The notes: generated by a model not told the origin, from the sequence alone. A DNA stretch of 23,018 nt from JANLSE01 sp038214135 (GCA_038214135.1 JBBQSD010000101.1:1-23018); one strand, 5' to 3'. Positions 15,965-21,715 are shown, counted from the first letter of the stretch. Made by a program: numbers and translations.

Positions 15965-17077
15965 CTACTTCTTATAGCGCGGCTTATAGAAGGGCGTCTT
16001 GACGACCCGCGCGCGCACTGGTTTCTCGCGGACGATGATATCGAACTCGTTGCCCTCGCTTGCCAATGCAGAAGGAACAAACCCAAGCCCCAGGTTCTTG
16101 CTAAGTGTTGGCGATGGCATGCCTGTCGTCACGCTGCCGATCTGTTCGCCAGTGATGCTGTGGATCGCATAGCCACCTCGTGCGATCCCACGGCCAACCA
16201 TCTCGAAGCCAACCAGTTTCCGCTCAACGCCAGCCGCCTTGATCTGAACGAGCGCCTCACGCCCAACGAAATCGCCCTTCGCGAGTTTGACAACCCAACT
16301 CAGTTTGGCCTCATAGGGATTGACATCATCGGCAATCTCGTGCCCGTACAAAGCCAGGCCAGCCTCGAAGCGCAAACTATCGCGGGAACCGAGGCCACAG
16401 GGCTTCAGGCCAGCAGCGCGCCCAATCGACAATAGGCCATCCCATACGGAAGCGCCAGCACTGGCATCTGTAAATAGCTCAAAGCCATCCTCACCAGTAT
16501 AGCCAGTCCGGGCGATCAGGGCTGGAATACTGCCGAGCAGTGTTCCGCTTGTAACGCTATGGAACGGCATCGCAGCAACGTCAATATCGGCGATACTGGC
16601 CAGAAGAGATTCTGCCGCTGGCCCCTGAAGTGCCAACATGGCATAGCTCGCTGATGCATTTGTTAGTTCAACATCGAAATCGCCAACCTGGCCGAGCATC
16701 CAGGCGAAATCTTTATCAGTGTTGGAGGCATTGACAACCACCAGATACAGATCGGGCAGATGGTAGATAAAAATATCATCGACAATCCCGCCATCTGGCC
16801 GACAGAGCAGCGCATAGTTCGATTGGCCAACCGGGATGGCCGCAACATCTGCGCTGACGAGGTGTTGCAGAAATGCGAGTGCCTGCGGGCCGCGAACCTC
16901 GACCTCACCCATATGGCTGATGTCGAACAGGCCGGCGGCGGTGCGAACCGCCTGGTGCTCATCGATGATCCCAGTGTATTGGACGGGCATCTCCCACCCA
17001 CCGAACTCGACCATACGCGCATTAGCAGCCAGGTGTTGCTCATAGAGCGGGGTGCGTTTCAGCGCAGCCTCTGCCAT
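15965..17077 (-). CDS. gcvT: Glycine cleavage system T protein (aminomethyltransferase)
   Basis: This 370-residue tetrahydrofolate-dependent aminomethyltransferase releases ammonia from methylamine-loaded GcvH and forms 5,10-methylene-THF. Conserved blocks are the N-terminal LYEQHLAANARMVEFGGWEMPVQY region (read in parts), LFDISHMGEVEVRGP, the RTGYTGEDGFE motif, and the C-terminal barrel with TTGMPSPTLSKNLGLGFV. The length is typical. AAGGAG lies 7 nt before ATG 17077. It is the first gene of the operon, directly downstream of the tandem glycine riboswitch. Confidence 0.97.
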   Translation of the reverse strand: MAEAALKRTPLYEQHLAANARMVEFGGWEMPVQYTGIIDEHQAVRTAAGLFDISHMGEVEVRGPQALAFLQHLVSADVAAIPVGQSNYALLCRPDGGIVDDIFIYHLPDLYLVVVNASNTDKDFAWMLGQVGDFDVELTNASASYAMLALQGPAAESLLASIADIDVAAMPFHSVTSGTLLGSIPALIARTGYTGEDGFELFTDASAGASVWDGLLSIGRAAGLKPCGLGSRDSLRFEAGLALYGHEIADDVNPYEAKLSWVVKLAKGDFVGREALVQIKAAGVERKLVGFEMVGRGIARGGYAIHSITGEQIGSVTTGMPSPTLSKNLGLGFVPSALASEGNEFDIIVREKPVRARVVKTPFYKPRYKK

Positions 17078-17096
17078 CGGGTGGCTCCTTGAGAGT

Positions 17097-17142
17097 AATA
17101 AAAAGCGAACAGGTGCAAGCCAATCGCCTGCACTCTGTCCGC
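17097..17142 (-). terminator. Intrinsic terminator forming the riboswitch expression platform
   Basis: On the minus strand GCGGACAG (17142-17135) pairs with CTGTTCGC (17112-17105) over 8 bp. Inside that, GTGCAGGC (17133-17126) pairs with GCTTGCAC (17120-17113). Together they make a stem of about 16 bp with a one-base bulge, followed directly by TTTTTATT. The outer left arm shares bases with the 3' strand of aptamer 2 helix P1 (17137-17133), so terminator and bound aptamer exclude each other. Glycine binding would then prevent termination, making this an ON switch. Confidence 0.75.
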
Positions 17143-17304
17143 AAACCTGAGAGATTCCCCGTATGGGTTACTCCGTCGGTGCCGCATACATCGCGGCTCT
17201 CCAGAGATCCGTCGGGGCGCAGTCCGTGATCCTGAGAGTTTCGCGGGGTTTCGGCGAACCCGCTTGCTCCTTCGGCGACCGCAATGCGATCCTCTCCCGC
17301 GCCC
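17133..17304 (-). ncRNA. Tandem glycine riboswitch upstream of gcvT
   Basis: Two glycine aptamers lie in series on the minus strand. Aptamer 1 covers about 17304-17214, with GGAGAGG near its 5' end, GCCGAAGGAGCAA in the middle and CTCTCAGGATC towards the 3' end; its P1 pairs GGGCGC with GCGCCC. After a 7-nt linker, aptamer 2 covers 17206-17133, with CTGGAGAG, ACCGACGGAGTAA and CTCTCAGGTTTGCGGACAGAG read in parts, closed by CTCTG/CAGAG. These are the conserved elements of the family, which senses glycine and normally turns on gcv genes. The next structure is an intrinsic terminator overlapping P1 of aptamer 2. The whole lies 56 nt upstream of gcvT. Confidence 0.95.
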
Positions 17305-17331
17305 GTCATCCAGCATTATTTTATTGGCTTG

Positions 17332-17340
17332 AGTATACCA
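17332..17340 (-). promoter_or_regulatory. Extended -10 promoter of the gcv operon
   Basis: On the minus strand TGGTATACT lies 28 nt upstream of riboswitch aptamer 1; transcription would begin near 17325. The same nine bases occur as the promoter of the orphan small ORF at 18122-18114. Confidence 0.6.
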
Positions 17341-17377
17341 TATCTTTTTTGTTCGGCGGCTCATCTCACATCGCAAC

Positions 17378-17518
17378 GGGTGTGACGTAAACTTTTGCGG
17401 CGGCCTGCGCTGCGTCCACGCGTATGGGCCGACTCACGTGTCGGCCCGCGCTGTTCCGCACTGGTTGGCGGACACATGGGTCCGCACCCGACCCTTCCAA
17501 AAGAATACGTCGCACCCC
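17378..17518. mobile_element. MITE-like element with GGTGYGACGTA ends
   Basis: GGGTGTGACGTA at 17378-17389 is a near-inverted copy of TACGTCGCACCC at 17506-17517. Between them are palindromes: GGGCCGAC/GTCGGCCC around 17426-17447 and GCGGAC/GTCCGC near 17468. The same end motif recurs at 18160-18242 and 21237-21247. It joins directly onto the 3' end of the truncated restriction-gene fragment, replacing that gene's stop codon. Confidence 0.5.
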
Positions 17519-17706
17519 ATCGACAATCACCATTGTCTCCAAACTTACTGTGATGACCCTGCCGACCAGCCGCACAATGTATTCTTCATCGTTGGCGCGG
17601 TTCGGATCGCTGACAATCCCGCTGCGTTTGTCGGTGCTGACCTGATATTGGTCGATGATCCAATCCAGCGCTGAACGGTTGCCAAGCCGATAGCGCAAGC
17701 ATTCGG
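17519..17706 (-). pseudogene. Remnant of the 3' end of a restriction-modification/helicase gene (copy 1)
   Basis: The minus strand encodes the stretch from AECLRYRLGNRSALDWIIDQ through DPNRANDEEYIVRLVGRVITVSLETMVIVDG, nearly the same as the C-terminus of the gene at the right edge of the window. About nine in ten bases agree over roughly 185 bp. The homology stops abruptly on both sides. At the 5' side it gives way to unrelated sequence. At the 3' side it runs into a MITE-like repeat, so that frame reads on to 17366 without the native stop. The sequence is typical of the C-terminus of large type ISP-like restriction-modification or predicted helicase proteins. With no start and no domain it is a dead remnant. 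Confidence 0.8.
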
Positions 17707-17728
17707 CGTGAGAACGTGCTATCTCGCC

Positions 17729-17750
17729 GTGGGAATGTCACGAAGTGTCG
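17729..17750. repeat. 22-bp direct repeat, copy 1
   Basis: The 22 bases beginning GTGGGAATGTCACG recur exactly at 21694-21715 in the same orientation. The last 8 bases of a shared 14-bp stretch at 17723-17736 also occur at 21141-21154. Confidence 0.75.
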
Positions 17751-17753
17751 TCG

Positions 17754-18068
17754 TCATGGGAGCAGCGGTTCGATCACCGTGTTGGCAAGCGCGAGCATGG
17801 GATCAGTAAGGTGATGCTCAAAATCAGGAACGGTGACATCCAGAAACAGAGTCGTGAGCCGCTCGACTGCCGCGAGTGCAGTGACGGTATCGGTCATAGT
17901 GCGGGTCTGATCGCGTTCGGCGGTTGCGCCGATAGGAGGGAGTGCGAGATCGCCCATGACCAATTGCTCGATCAGTTGCTCGATTGGTACCTGAAGGCGC
18001 GCCGCTTGCGTACGCAGCAATTGGTAGGTCGTCTCAGGGATTTCAATGCTGTGGTACGTTATGGGCAT
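17754..18068 (-). CDS. Small hypothetical protein, possibly an orphan antitoxin
   Basis: This 104-residue protein starts MPITYHSIEIPETTYQLLRTQAARLQVPIEQLIEQLV. The layout of a short strand, then ETTYQLLRTQA and a second amphipathic helix, resembles ribbon-helix-helix or other antitoxin-type DNA-binding starts. The C-terminal half (60-104) has no recognisable motif. No toxin gene follows; downstream lies the remnant of a restriction gene. A TGGTATACT promoter lies 46 nt upstream, but GGAGG directly touches the ATG, an unusually short spacing that makes translation strength uncertain. Function unknown; the antitoxin idea is a guess from size, fold pattern and neighbourhood. Confidence 0.5.
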   Translation of the reverse strand: MPITYHSIEIPETTYQLLRTQAARLQVPIEQLIEQLVMGDLALPPIGATAERDQTRTMTDTVTALAAVERLTTLFLDVTVPDFEHHLTDPMLALANTVIEPLLP

Positions 18069-18113
18069 CCTCCAGCATGAGCAGTATCGTCATGTTCCAT
18101 TCCAGTAGATGAC

Positions 18114-18122
18114 AGTATACCA
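18114..18122 (-). promoter_or_regulatory. Extended -10 promoter of the small hypothetical gene
   Basis: On the minus strand TGGTATACT is identical to the gcv operon promoter. Transcription would begin near 18107, 39 nt before the ATG. Confidence 0.5.
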
Positions 18123-18159
18123 TACGCATGGATGTGTTGCGGGCGCTGATTGATGGTTG

Positions 18160-18242
18160 GGGTGCGACGTATGGTGCTATGGCGGGAACGTTCGGGCGGG
18201 TTTCAAACCCGCCCCACCGCCTACAAGAAGATACGTCGCACC
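18160..18242. mobile_element. 83-bp MITE-like palindromic element with perfect 12-bp inverted ends
   Basis: GGTGCGACGTAT at 18160-18171 is a perfect inverted copy of ATACGTCGCACC at 18231-18242. In the middle is a further palindrome, GGGCGGGTTT-C-AAACCCGCCC at 18194-18214. It has no coding capacity. It belongs to the same family as 17378-17518 and the solo end at 21237-21247. Confidence 0.7.
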
Positions 18243-18254
18243 CTGATGCATGCG

Positions 18255-18383
18255 GCCTAACGGTTTGGCATTCGGGTGCGCCGCCACTGATAGATCGGGA
18301 TCACGCTCGGGCCGATTCTGACGTTCAAAAAAGCGAGGATCTTGGGGACGCGCAGCGGCGTCAACTGCATGGGCTTGTTGGAT
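18255..18383 (-). other. attC-like recombination site C (3' of the vapBC cassette)
   Basis: Read on the minus strand, this 129-bp imperfect palindrome begins ATCCAAC (fits RYYYAAC) and ends CAAACCGTTAGGC, whose last seven bases are a canonical GTTRRRY crossover box. Inner arms share CAGTTGACGCCGC with GCGGCGCACCC. The core resembles sites A and B in position and sequence. It lies 83 bp downstream of the vapC stop, as expected for a cassette's own attC. Pairing in the middle is weaker than at site A. No covariance or folding calculation was done. Confidence 0.6.
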
Positions 18384-18465
18384 GAAGAATGATAGGGATA
18401 TTGCTTGATTAGAATGCGGTAAACGGTCAATTTAGACTGTTGCTACAACGCCTTTGGACACGGCA

Positions 18466-18896
18466 TTAGGTGAGCGGTATAATGGTTATTAGCGCCGCGA
18501 AGGGCGCAAAATCGTCGGGATTGTTGGTCACAATGCGTGAGATTCCATAGGTAAGCATGGTTGCTACAATATTACTGTCATGCACCTGGCGACTCATGCC
18601 TTGTTCGATAAACGTCAAGAGTTGTGTTGTTACCAGTGGGCCTTCGTCTGCGACCTGATAGCGCAGTTCAAACGAGCGAACCGCATGCGCCAATTCGACC
18701 AGCGGTATGCCCATGCGGGGTCGCACCAACGTCGCAAGATACTCGCGGATCACTTGACGGCTAATCCAGAGCGGCACATGTTGCTGTTCAAGCGCGGCAA
18801 TCACGTTGAGTGCTGCCGCATGAAAGGGGGATGCGTCACACTCGCGTAGACTAAAATGTTCGTGTCGAGAAAGGTTGGTTCAGCGGCCACGGTCAT
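18466..18896 (-). pseudogene. vapC: VapC-type PIN-domain toxin, interrupted by a single-base frameshift
   Basis: The gene starts at ATG 18896 on the minus strand as MTVAAEPTFLDTNILVYASVTHPP, carrying the first PIN acidic residue (Asp11 in FLDTN). It then leaves frame at a run of five C (plus strand G5, 18826-18830). The remainder, from FHAAALNVIAALEQQ to the stop at 18466, lies in another frame and holds the other PIN residues: Glu in VIREYLA, Asp in VHDSN and Asp in TNNPDDF. One extra C would restore 143 residues, the normal length. VapC proteins are RNases, often cutting initiator tRNA or rRNA. The gene overlaps the antitoxin by 17 bp. Either a true inactivating mutation or a homopolymer sequencing error explains it. 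Confidence 0.8.
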
Positions 18897-19098
18897 CGTA
18901 TAAGTCCTCGCGCCGCATGGGCGTATCTGTTGGCCATTCAGCTAGGTGAAAAATCGGGAAGCTTGGTCGTGATGTGACCGAACCGCTGGTCGTTGCTTGA
19001 ACCAGTTGTGCGGTAATGTCATTCAAGAGATACAGCTTCTCCTGAACCGTCAGTTGTCGCACGATGGTGCGTGCTTGTGTCAGCGCTGTTGTCGTCAT
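18880..19098 (-). CDS. VapB-like antitoxin partner of the PIN toxin
   Basis: This 72-residue protein begins MTTTALTQARTIVRQLTVQEKLYLLNDITAQL, a helical start seen in small antitoxins of VapBC and related pairs. Its C-terminal part (45-72) is acidic and hydrophobic (FHLAEWPTDTPMRREDLYDD), suited to wrap around a PIN toxin. AAGGAAG precedes ATG 19098, and a TGCTACAAT promoter lies 31 nt further up. The last 17 bp overlap the toxin start, so translation is coupled. Antitoxin identity comes mainly from this arrangement; the DNA-binding fold is not obvious. Confidence 0.72.
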   Translation of the reverse strand: MTTTALTQARTIVRQLTVQEKLYLLNDITAQLVQATTSGSVTSRPSFPIFHLAEWPTDTPMRREDLYDDRGR

Positions 19099-19128
19099 TG
19101 GTGCTTCCTTGTTATTGCTCTCGATAGC

Positions 19129-19137
19129 ATTGTAGCA
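19129..19137 (-). promoter_or_regulatory. Extended -10 promoter of vapBC
   Basis: On the minus strand TGCTACAAT places the transcription start near 19122, about 23 nt before the antitoxin ATG. The module therefore has its own promoter and does not depend on an outside one. Confidence 0.55.
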
Positions 19138-19200
19138 CGAGCGGATGGACAGTGCGAGAAATGAAGCGGTGGGCTGAAAGAGCGGCGCGCGGTATTGGTG

Positions 19201-19304
19201 GTCCGACGGAGTGCCGCTAAGCCGCCGCCCGGCGCGCCAGAAACCGCATAAAATTTGCTAGATTACTTGCGCCGGAGGCGGTCGGCTTGAGCGGCGGGTT
19301 GGAC
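19201..19304 (-). other. attC-like recombination site A (between vapBC and TPR modules)
   Basis: A 104-bp imperfect palindrome with the best arms of the three sites. On the minus strand it runs GTCCAAC, then the arm CCGCCGCTCAAGCCGACCGC, a 33-nt loop, the opposite arm with GGCGGCTTAGCGGC, and GTCGGAC. About 30 base pairs form, and the 5' arm carries extra unpaired bases (C and A in the CAAGCCGAC box, plus TC), the hallmark of attC strand choice. The box CAAGCCGAC...GGCTTA is close to the well-known aadA attC core. One deviation: the crossover triplet reads GTC, not GTT, so it may be inactive. Confidence 0.68.
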
Positions 19305-19351
19305 GGCAGTTGGCCTAAGTTTTTTCACTGAAAATTCTCAACAGGATCATC

Positions 19352-19380
19352 TTGTTAATCGAGAACGCCTGTGCTAGAAT
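19352..19380 (+). promoter_or_regulatory. Promoter of the TPR protein gene
   Basis: TTGTTA at 19352-19357, a 17-bp spacer and TAGAAT at 19375-19380 with a TG one base before it. This is the best full sigma70-type promoter in the window. Transcription would begin near 19387, 41 nt before ATG 19428. Confidence 0.7.
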
Positions 19381-19427
19381 TGGTTATCCTACGTAGCTAG
19401 GTTTACGGTTTGCGTTGGAGGAAGCTC

Positions 19428-19490
19428 ATGGCAGTTCAATCACGAGACTTACGTCGTCCTTCACGATCTCAGCCTATTAATGCGGGTTAG
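19428..19490 (+). other. 20-codon leader frame ending in an in-frame TAG, likely the original start of the TPR gene
   Basis: ATG 19428 has an ideal GGAGG box 6 nt upstream and lies just after the strong promoter. It encodes MAVQSRDLRRPSRSQPINAG and then TAG at 19488-19490. The same frame continues without another stop (RNWGDHPFIV) into ATG 19521 of the TPR protein, which has no ribosome binding site of its own. This suggests a nonsense mutation in an originally longer gene, or readthrough or re-initiation. Confidence 0.7.
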
Positions 19491-19520
19491 CGGAATTGGG
19501 GAGACCATCCTTTTATTGTT

Positions 19521-20096
19521 ATGATCTCCGTGGCTACTGGGGTAATTGGATTGTTTGCTTTCCTTACAGGCATCCCAAATTTTCCTGCTTTTTGGCACTC
19601 TGTAAGTAATAACCCTGCTGCGGAACACCACATTGCTCAGGGTGACGAGTACTCCAGAAATCAGGATTACAAGCGCGCCATATTTGAGTATAACAAAGGT
19701 ATTGAGGTTGATTCTTCTCGTGCTCAGTACTATAGTAAACGAGGAAACGCGTTTATTCAAGAAGGGGAGTACGATGAAGCTGTTTCGGATCTAACCCAAG
19801 CTGTAAATCTTAGTAATGATTCTGCTGATGTTTACATTGATAGGGCATTTGCTTATTATAAGCGTGGTGATCCACAGAGTGCAATTAATGATCTTAACCG
19901 AGCTCTTAGACTTAATCCAGAGAACGCAATAATATATCGTGATCGTGGAGATAATTTTTTGAGTCTCGGCAACTATGAGCAAGCCATTTTGGATTATCGA
20001 AAATGTGCTGCTGTAACGGCAGCCTCTGCTGTCGCACTTGATTGTATCCATCGTGAGTTAGTGACCACGAAGAAATGGTTACAAGCTAGAGATTAG
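19521..20096 (+). CDS. Membrane-anchored TPR-repeat protein
   Basis: This 191-residue protein has one N-terminal membrane helix (about 2-26, VATGVIGLFAFLTGIPNFPA) and four tetratricopeptide repeats: about 35-67 (AQGDEYSRNQDYKRAIFEYNKGI), 68-101, 102-135 and 136-170, each with the small-residue and Tyr/Ala pattern of TPR helices. TPRs mediate protein-protein contacts; no enzyme domain is present. The gene is distinctly AT-rich beside its GC-rich neighbours, pointing to a foreign origin. The upstream TAG at 19488 separates this frame from the well-placed promoter and ribosome binding site at 19428, so the whole gene probably spans 19428-20096 with an amber codon. It is the only gene of the cluster on the plus strand, flanked by attC-like sites A and B. 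Confidence 0.8.
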   Translation: MISVATGVIGLFAFLTGIPNFPAFWHSVSNNPAAEHHIAQGDEYSRNQDYKRAIFEYNKGIEVDSSRAQYYSKRGNAFIQEGEYDEAVSDLTQAVNLSNDSADVYIDRAFAYYKRGDPQSAINDLNRALRLNPENAIIYRDRGDNFLSLGNYEQAILDYRKCAAVTAASAVALDCIHRELVTTKKWLQARD

Positions 20097-20097
20097 T

Positions 20098-20122
20098 CCG
20101 GCCCAGATGTTTTCTTGGCCGG
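20098..20122 (+). terminator. Hairpin after the TPR gene
   Basis: CCGGCC at 20098-20103 pairs with GGCCGG at 20117-20122 around a 13-nt loop, starting 2 nt after the stop codon. Only a weak T-rich stretch follows, so termination is plausible but not certain. Confidence 0.5.
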
Positions 20123-20279
20123 GTCAGTTATAATCAAGCAACAGAACAGCCTAGCAGTGAACTAGTTTTACCATAGAGCATCTTACAAAGTTTGGAAATC
20201 TGAGAGGCAAGCAATGAGAGATCTGCTCGCCTTTTGATTCGTAAGTTGTTGACGCTTTATTACTGTGCTAATAGTTGCC

Positions 20280-20384
20280 GTCCAACGGTTTGCCCATCAG
20301 CCACCGCGAGCGCACGACACAGGATCACATCAAAATAGCAAGGATCTCGCGTGCGAAGCGGTCAGTTGCAATGCCGAGTTGGGC
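20280..20384 (-). other. attC-like recombination site B (3' of the DinB-like gene)
   Basis: On the minus strand this 105-bp imperfect palindrome begins GCCCAAC (RYYYAAC), continues with CAACTGACCGCTTCGCACG, and ends GGGCAAACCGTTGGAC, whose last seven bases are a perfect GTTRRRY box. ACCGC and CGCACG have partners in the opposite arm. It aligns with site A (CAAGCCGACCGC) and shares CAAACCGTTRGRC with site C. It lies about 200 bp downstream of the DinB-like stop codon. The rest of 20123-20582 shows no gene; a 94-codon frame across it has no ribosome binding site. Confidence 0.6.
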
Positions 20385-20582
20385 CGTGCGCCTACGAGAC
20401 ATGTTTTCGAACGCGTAGATGTTGGCCATGACTACACAAGCATGCAGCACCTATGGGAAGCATGGGATGAAAGGAGGCGCCCGCAGACACTGTCGGTAGG
20501 GCGAAAGCACTGGGCTGATTGCTGCATCCCACCAATCGCACTACGCTGATCAGGGCGGTGCGATTGGTGGGGAACGTGTGGA

Positions 20583-21059
20583 CTAGGCCGAGGCGGCTGC
20601 ACTCTGGATGCTGGTGAGGTGCTCTTTGGCGTGTGCCACAAGGCCATTCTGGGCCAGGTTCTCAACCGTCATGGGATTGCCGAGGAACTCCGTGCCAGTG
20701 TCGAGTTGGGCGTCGCTCAGGGTCCGCAGCATGGCGGCGGTGGCGGTTCCATTCTGGCGCAGCAACTCCAGGGCACCCTCACGGCCCGCGCCAGCGTAGC
20801 GGGCGGCCTGCTCGGCGTTGAAGCCGTGGATGATCTCCATGGTCAGGGGCGGCAGCGGTTGTCCGCCCAAGGCCAGTTGAATGAAGCCGCTGACGTTGTG
20901 GTAGACCTCCGCCGTGTGGTACGCGATCTGGCCGGCTGTGCGGGCCTCGCCGGCCGGGGCGATGCCCCAAGCCGTGTCGCTCAGGCCATCCGCCACCGTC
21001 AGGGTCCTGCTGGCCACCTGCTCGAACGCCGTTGCCAGAGTCTCAGTGCGCTGTGTCAT
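20583..21059 (-). CDS. DinB-like / mycothiol-dependent-type four-helix metalloprotein
   Basis: This 158-residue protein fits the DinB/YfiT superfamily of four-helix bundles, which use a three-histidine metal site and often act as thiol-dependent S-transferases. The likely ligands are His48 (IAYHTAEVYHNV), His143 and His147 (GLVAHAKEHL), the usual H...HxxxH spacing. It starts MTQRTETLATAFEQVASRTLTVADGLSD, as in maleylpyruvate-isomerase-N-like members, but the substrate is unknown. GAGGAG precedes ATG 21059 and a perfect TGCTATAAT promoter lies at 21172-21164, giving a leader of about 98 nt. The GC-rich composition contrasts sharply with the AT-rich TPR gene next door. attC-like site B follows its 3' end. 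Confidence 0.8.
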   Translation of the reverse strand: MTQRTETLATAFEQVASRTLTVADGLSDTAWGIAPAGEARTAGQIAYHTAEVYHNVSGFIQLALGGQPLPPLTMEIIHGFNAEQAARYAGAGREGALELLRQNGTATAAMLRTLSDAQLDTGTEFLGNPMTVENLAQNGLVAHAKEHLTSIQSAAASA

Positions 21060-21163
21060 CGTACTCCTCGTTTCGCTGATCGGATACCATCGTTTGATAC
21101 CTTCACTCTACCGACGAACGGGGCGGCATTGAATCGACAGCTCGCCGTGGGAATTCCCCAGGA

Positions 21164-21172
21164 ATTATAGCA
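21164..21172 (-). promoter_or_regulatory. Extended -10 promoter of the DinB-like gene
   Basis: On the minus strand TGCTATAAT is a perfect extended -10; transcription starts near 21157. No -35 match is visible. Confidence 0.6.
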
Positions 21173-21220
21173 CAGGTGTGCAAAGGCGTAGGTGCATATC
21201 GCCTCGCGCACCGCGTTGCA

Positions 21221-21247
21221 ACACCCCTTTACAGGGGGGTGCGACGG
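21221..21247. repeat. Repeat ACACCCCTTTACAGG followed by a solo GGTGCGACG end
   Basis: ACACCCCTTTACAGG at 21221-21235 recurs exactly at 21606-21620. GGGGTGCGACGGATTCTTC begins right behind the first copy and, reversed, matches the end motif AAGAATACGTCGCACC of the MITE-like elements at 17378 and 18160, with one base changed. Confidence 0.6.
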
Positions 21248-21288
21248 ATTCTTCTGCAGTGAATCACCATGCCCAACCATCGCGTAGG

Positions 21289-21309
21289 GGGCGAACCTCG
21301 TGTTCGCCC
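21289..21309. repeat. REP-like palindrome
   Basis: GGGCGAAC / GTTCGCCC with a 5-nt loop, part of a GTAGGGGGCGAACC type of intergenic palindrome. No gene is visible around it. Confidence 0.55.
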
Positions 21310-21364
21310 ACATTGGGCAGCACAACGCCATCATCGTGGGCCGACCCATCGGTCTGCCCACTAC

Positions 21365-21555
21365 CTTTCAGGTGAAGGGTTTTCTCAGACCGTTGCGCAT
21401 TCCCCTCGCCCCCAGCCCCGCCCCCACCGGTGGGGAGGGGTGCAAAGGGTTTGCAAGAGGTCAATTCCCCCGCGCCCTGGCGTGGGAGCGAGGGTTAGAG
21501 GGCGCGGGGGAAAGCGCATCAGGACGCCTTCGCGCAAAAACCCTACACTTGAAAG
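21365..21555. mobile_element. 191-bp MITE-like inverted-repeat element
   Basis: CTTTCAGGTGAAGGGTTTT at 21365-21383 matches the reverse complement of 21537-21555 at 17 of 19 positions. Further inside, GCGCATTCCCC pairs with GGGGGAAAGCGC. The GC-rich centre contains CCCCCACCGGTGGGG. There is no protein-coding evidence; open frames here translate the palindromes. The gap 21173-21854 holds only such repeats. Confidence 0.55.
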
Positions 21556-21693
21556 CTGCCCACTACCCACTGACCGGTATGGGCAGCGGTGCAGAACGTT
21601 CCGTCACACCCCTTTACAGGTTTGGTGGTAGCGTCCTTGCGGAAACAAGGCGTACACGATGATATATTCGCATCCACCATCATGACGGCCTGA

Positions 21694-21715
21694 GTGGGAA
21701 TGTCACGAAGTGTCG
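21694..21715. repeat. 22-bp direct repeat, copy 2
   Basis: Exact second copy of the 22 bases at 17729-17750, same orientation, about 3.9 kb apart. The two copies enclose the small-gene cluster and the attC-like sites. Confidence 0.75.

Noticed and set aside
20265..20549. 94-codon plus-strand frame downstream of the TPR gene
   Set aside because: It runs through the attC-like palindrome B, has no ribosome binding site and no protein-like pattern.
21271..21320. GCCCAAC at 21271-21277 as a fourth attC end
   Set aside because: It belongs to a REP-like palindrome; no matching GTTRRRY box and no attC-like arms lie within 150 bp.
21269..21662. Two overlapping 120-codon frames in the 21.3-21.6 kb gap
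   Set aside because: They translate palindromic GC-rich repeats into Arg/Pro-rich peptides; no start signals.
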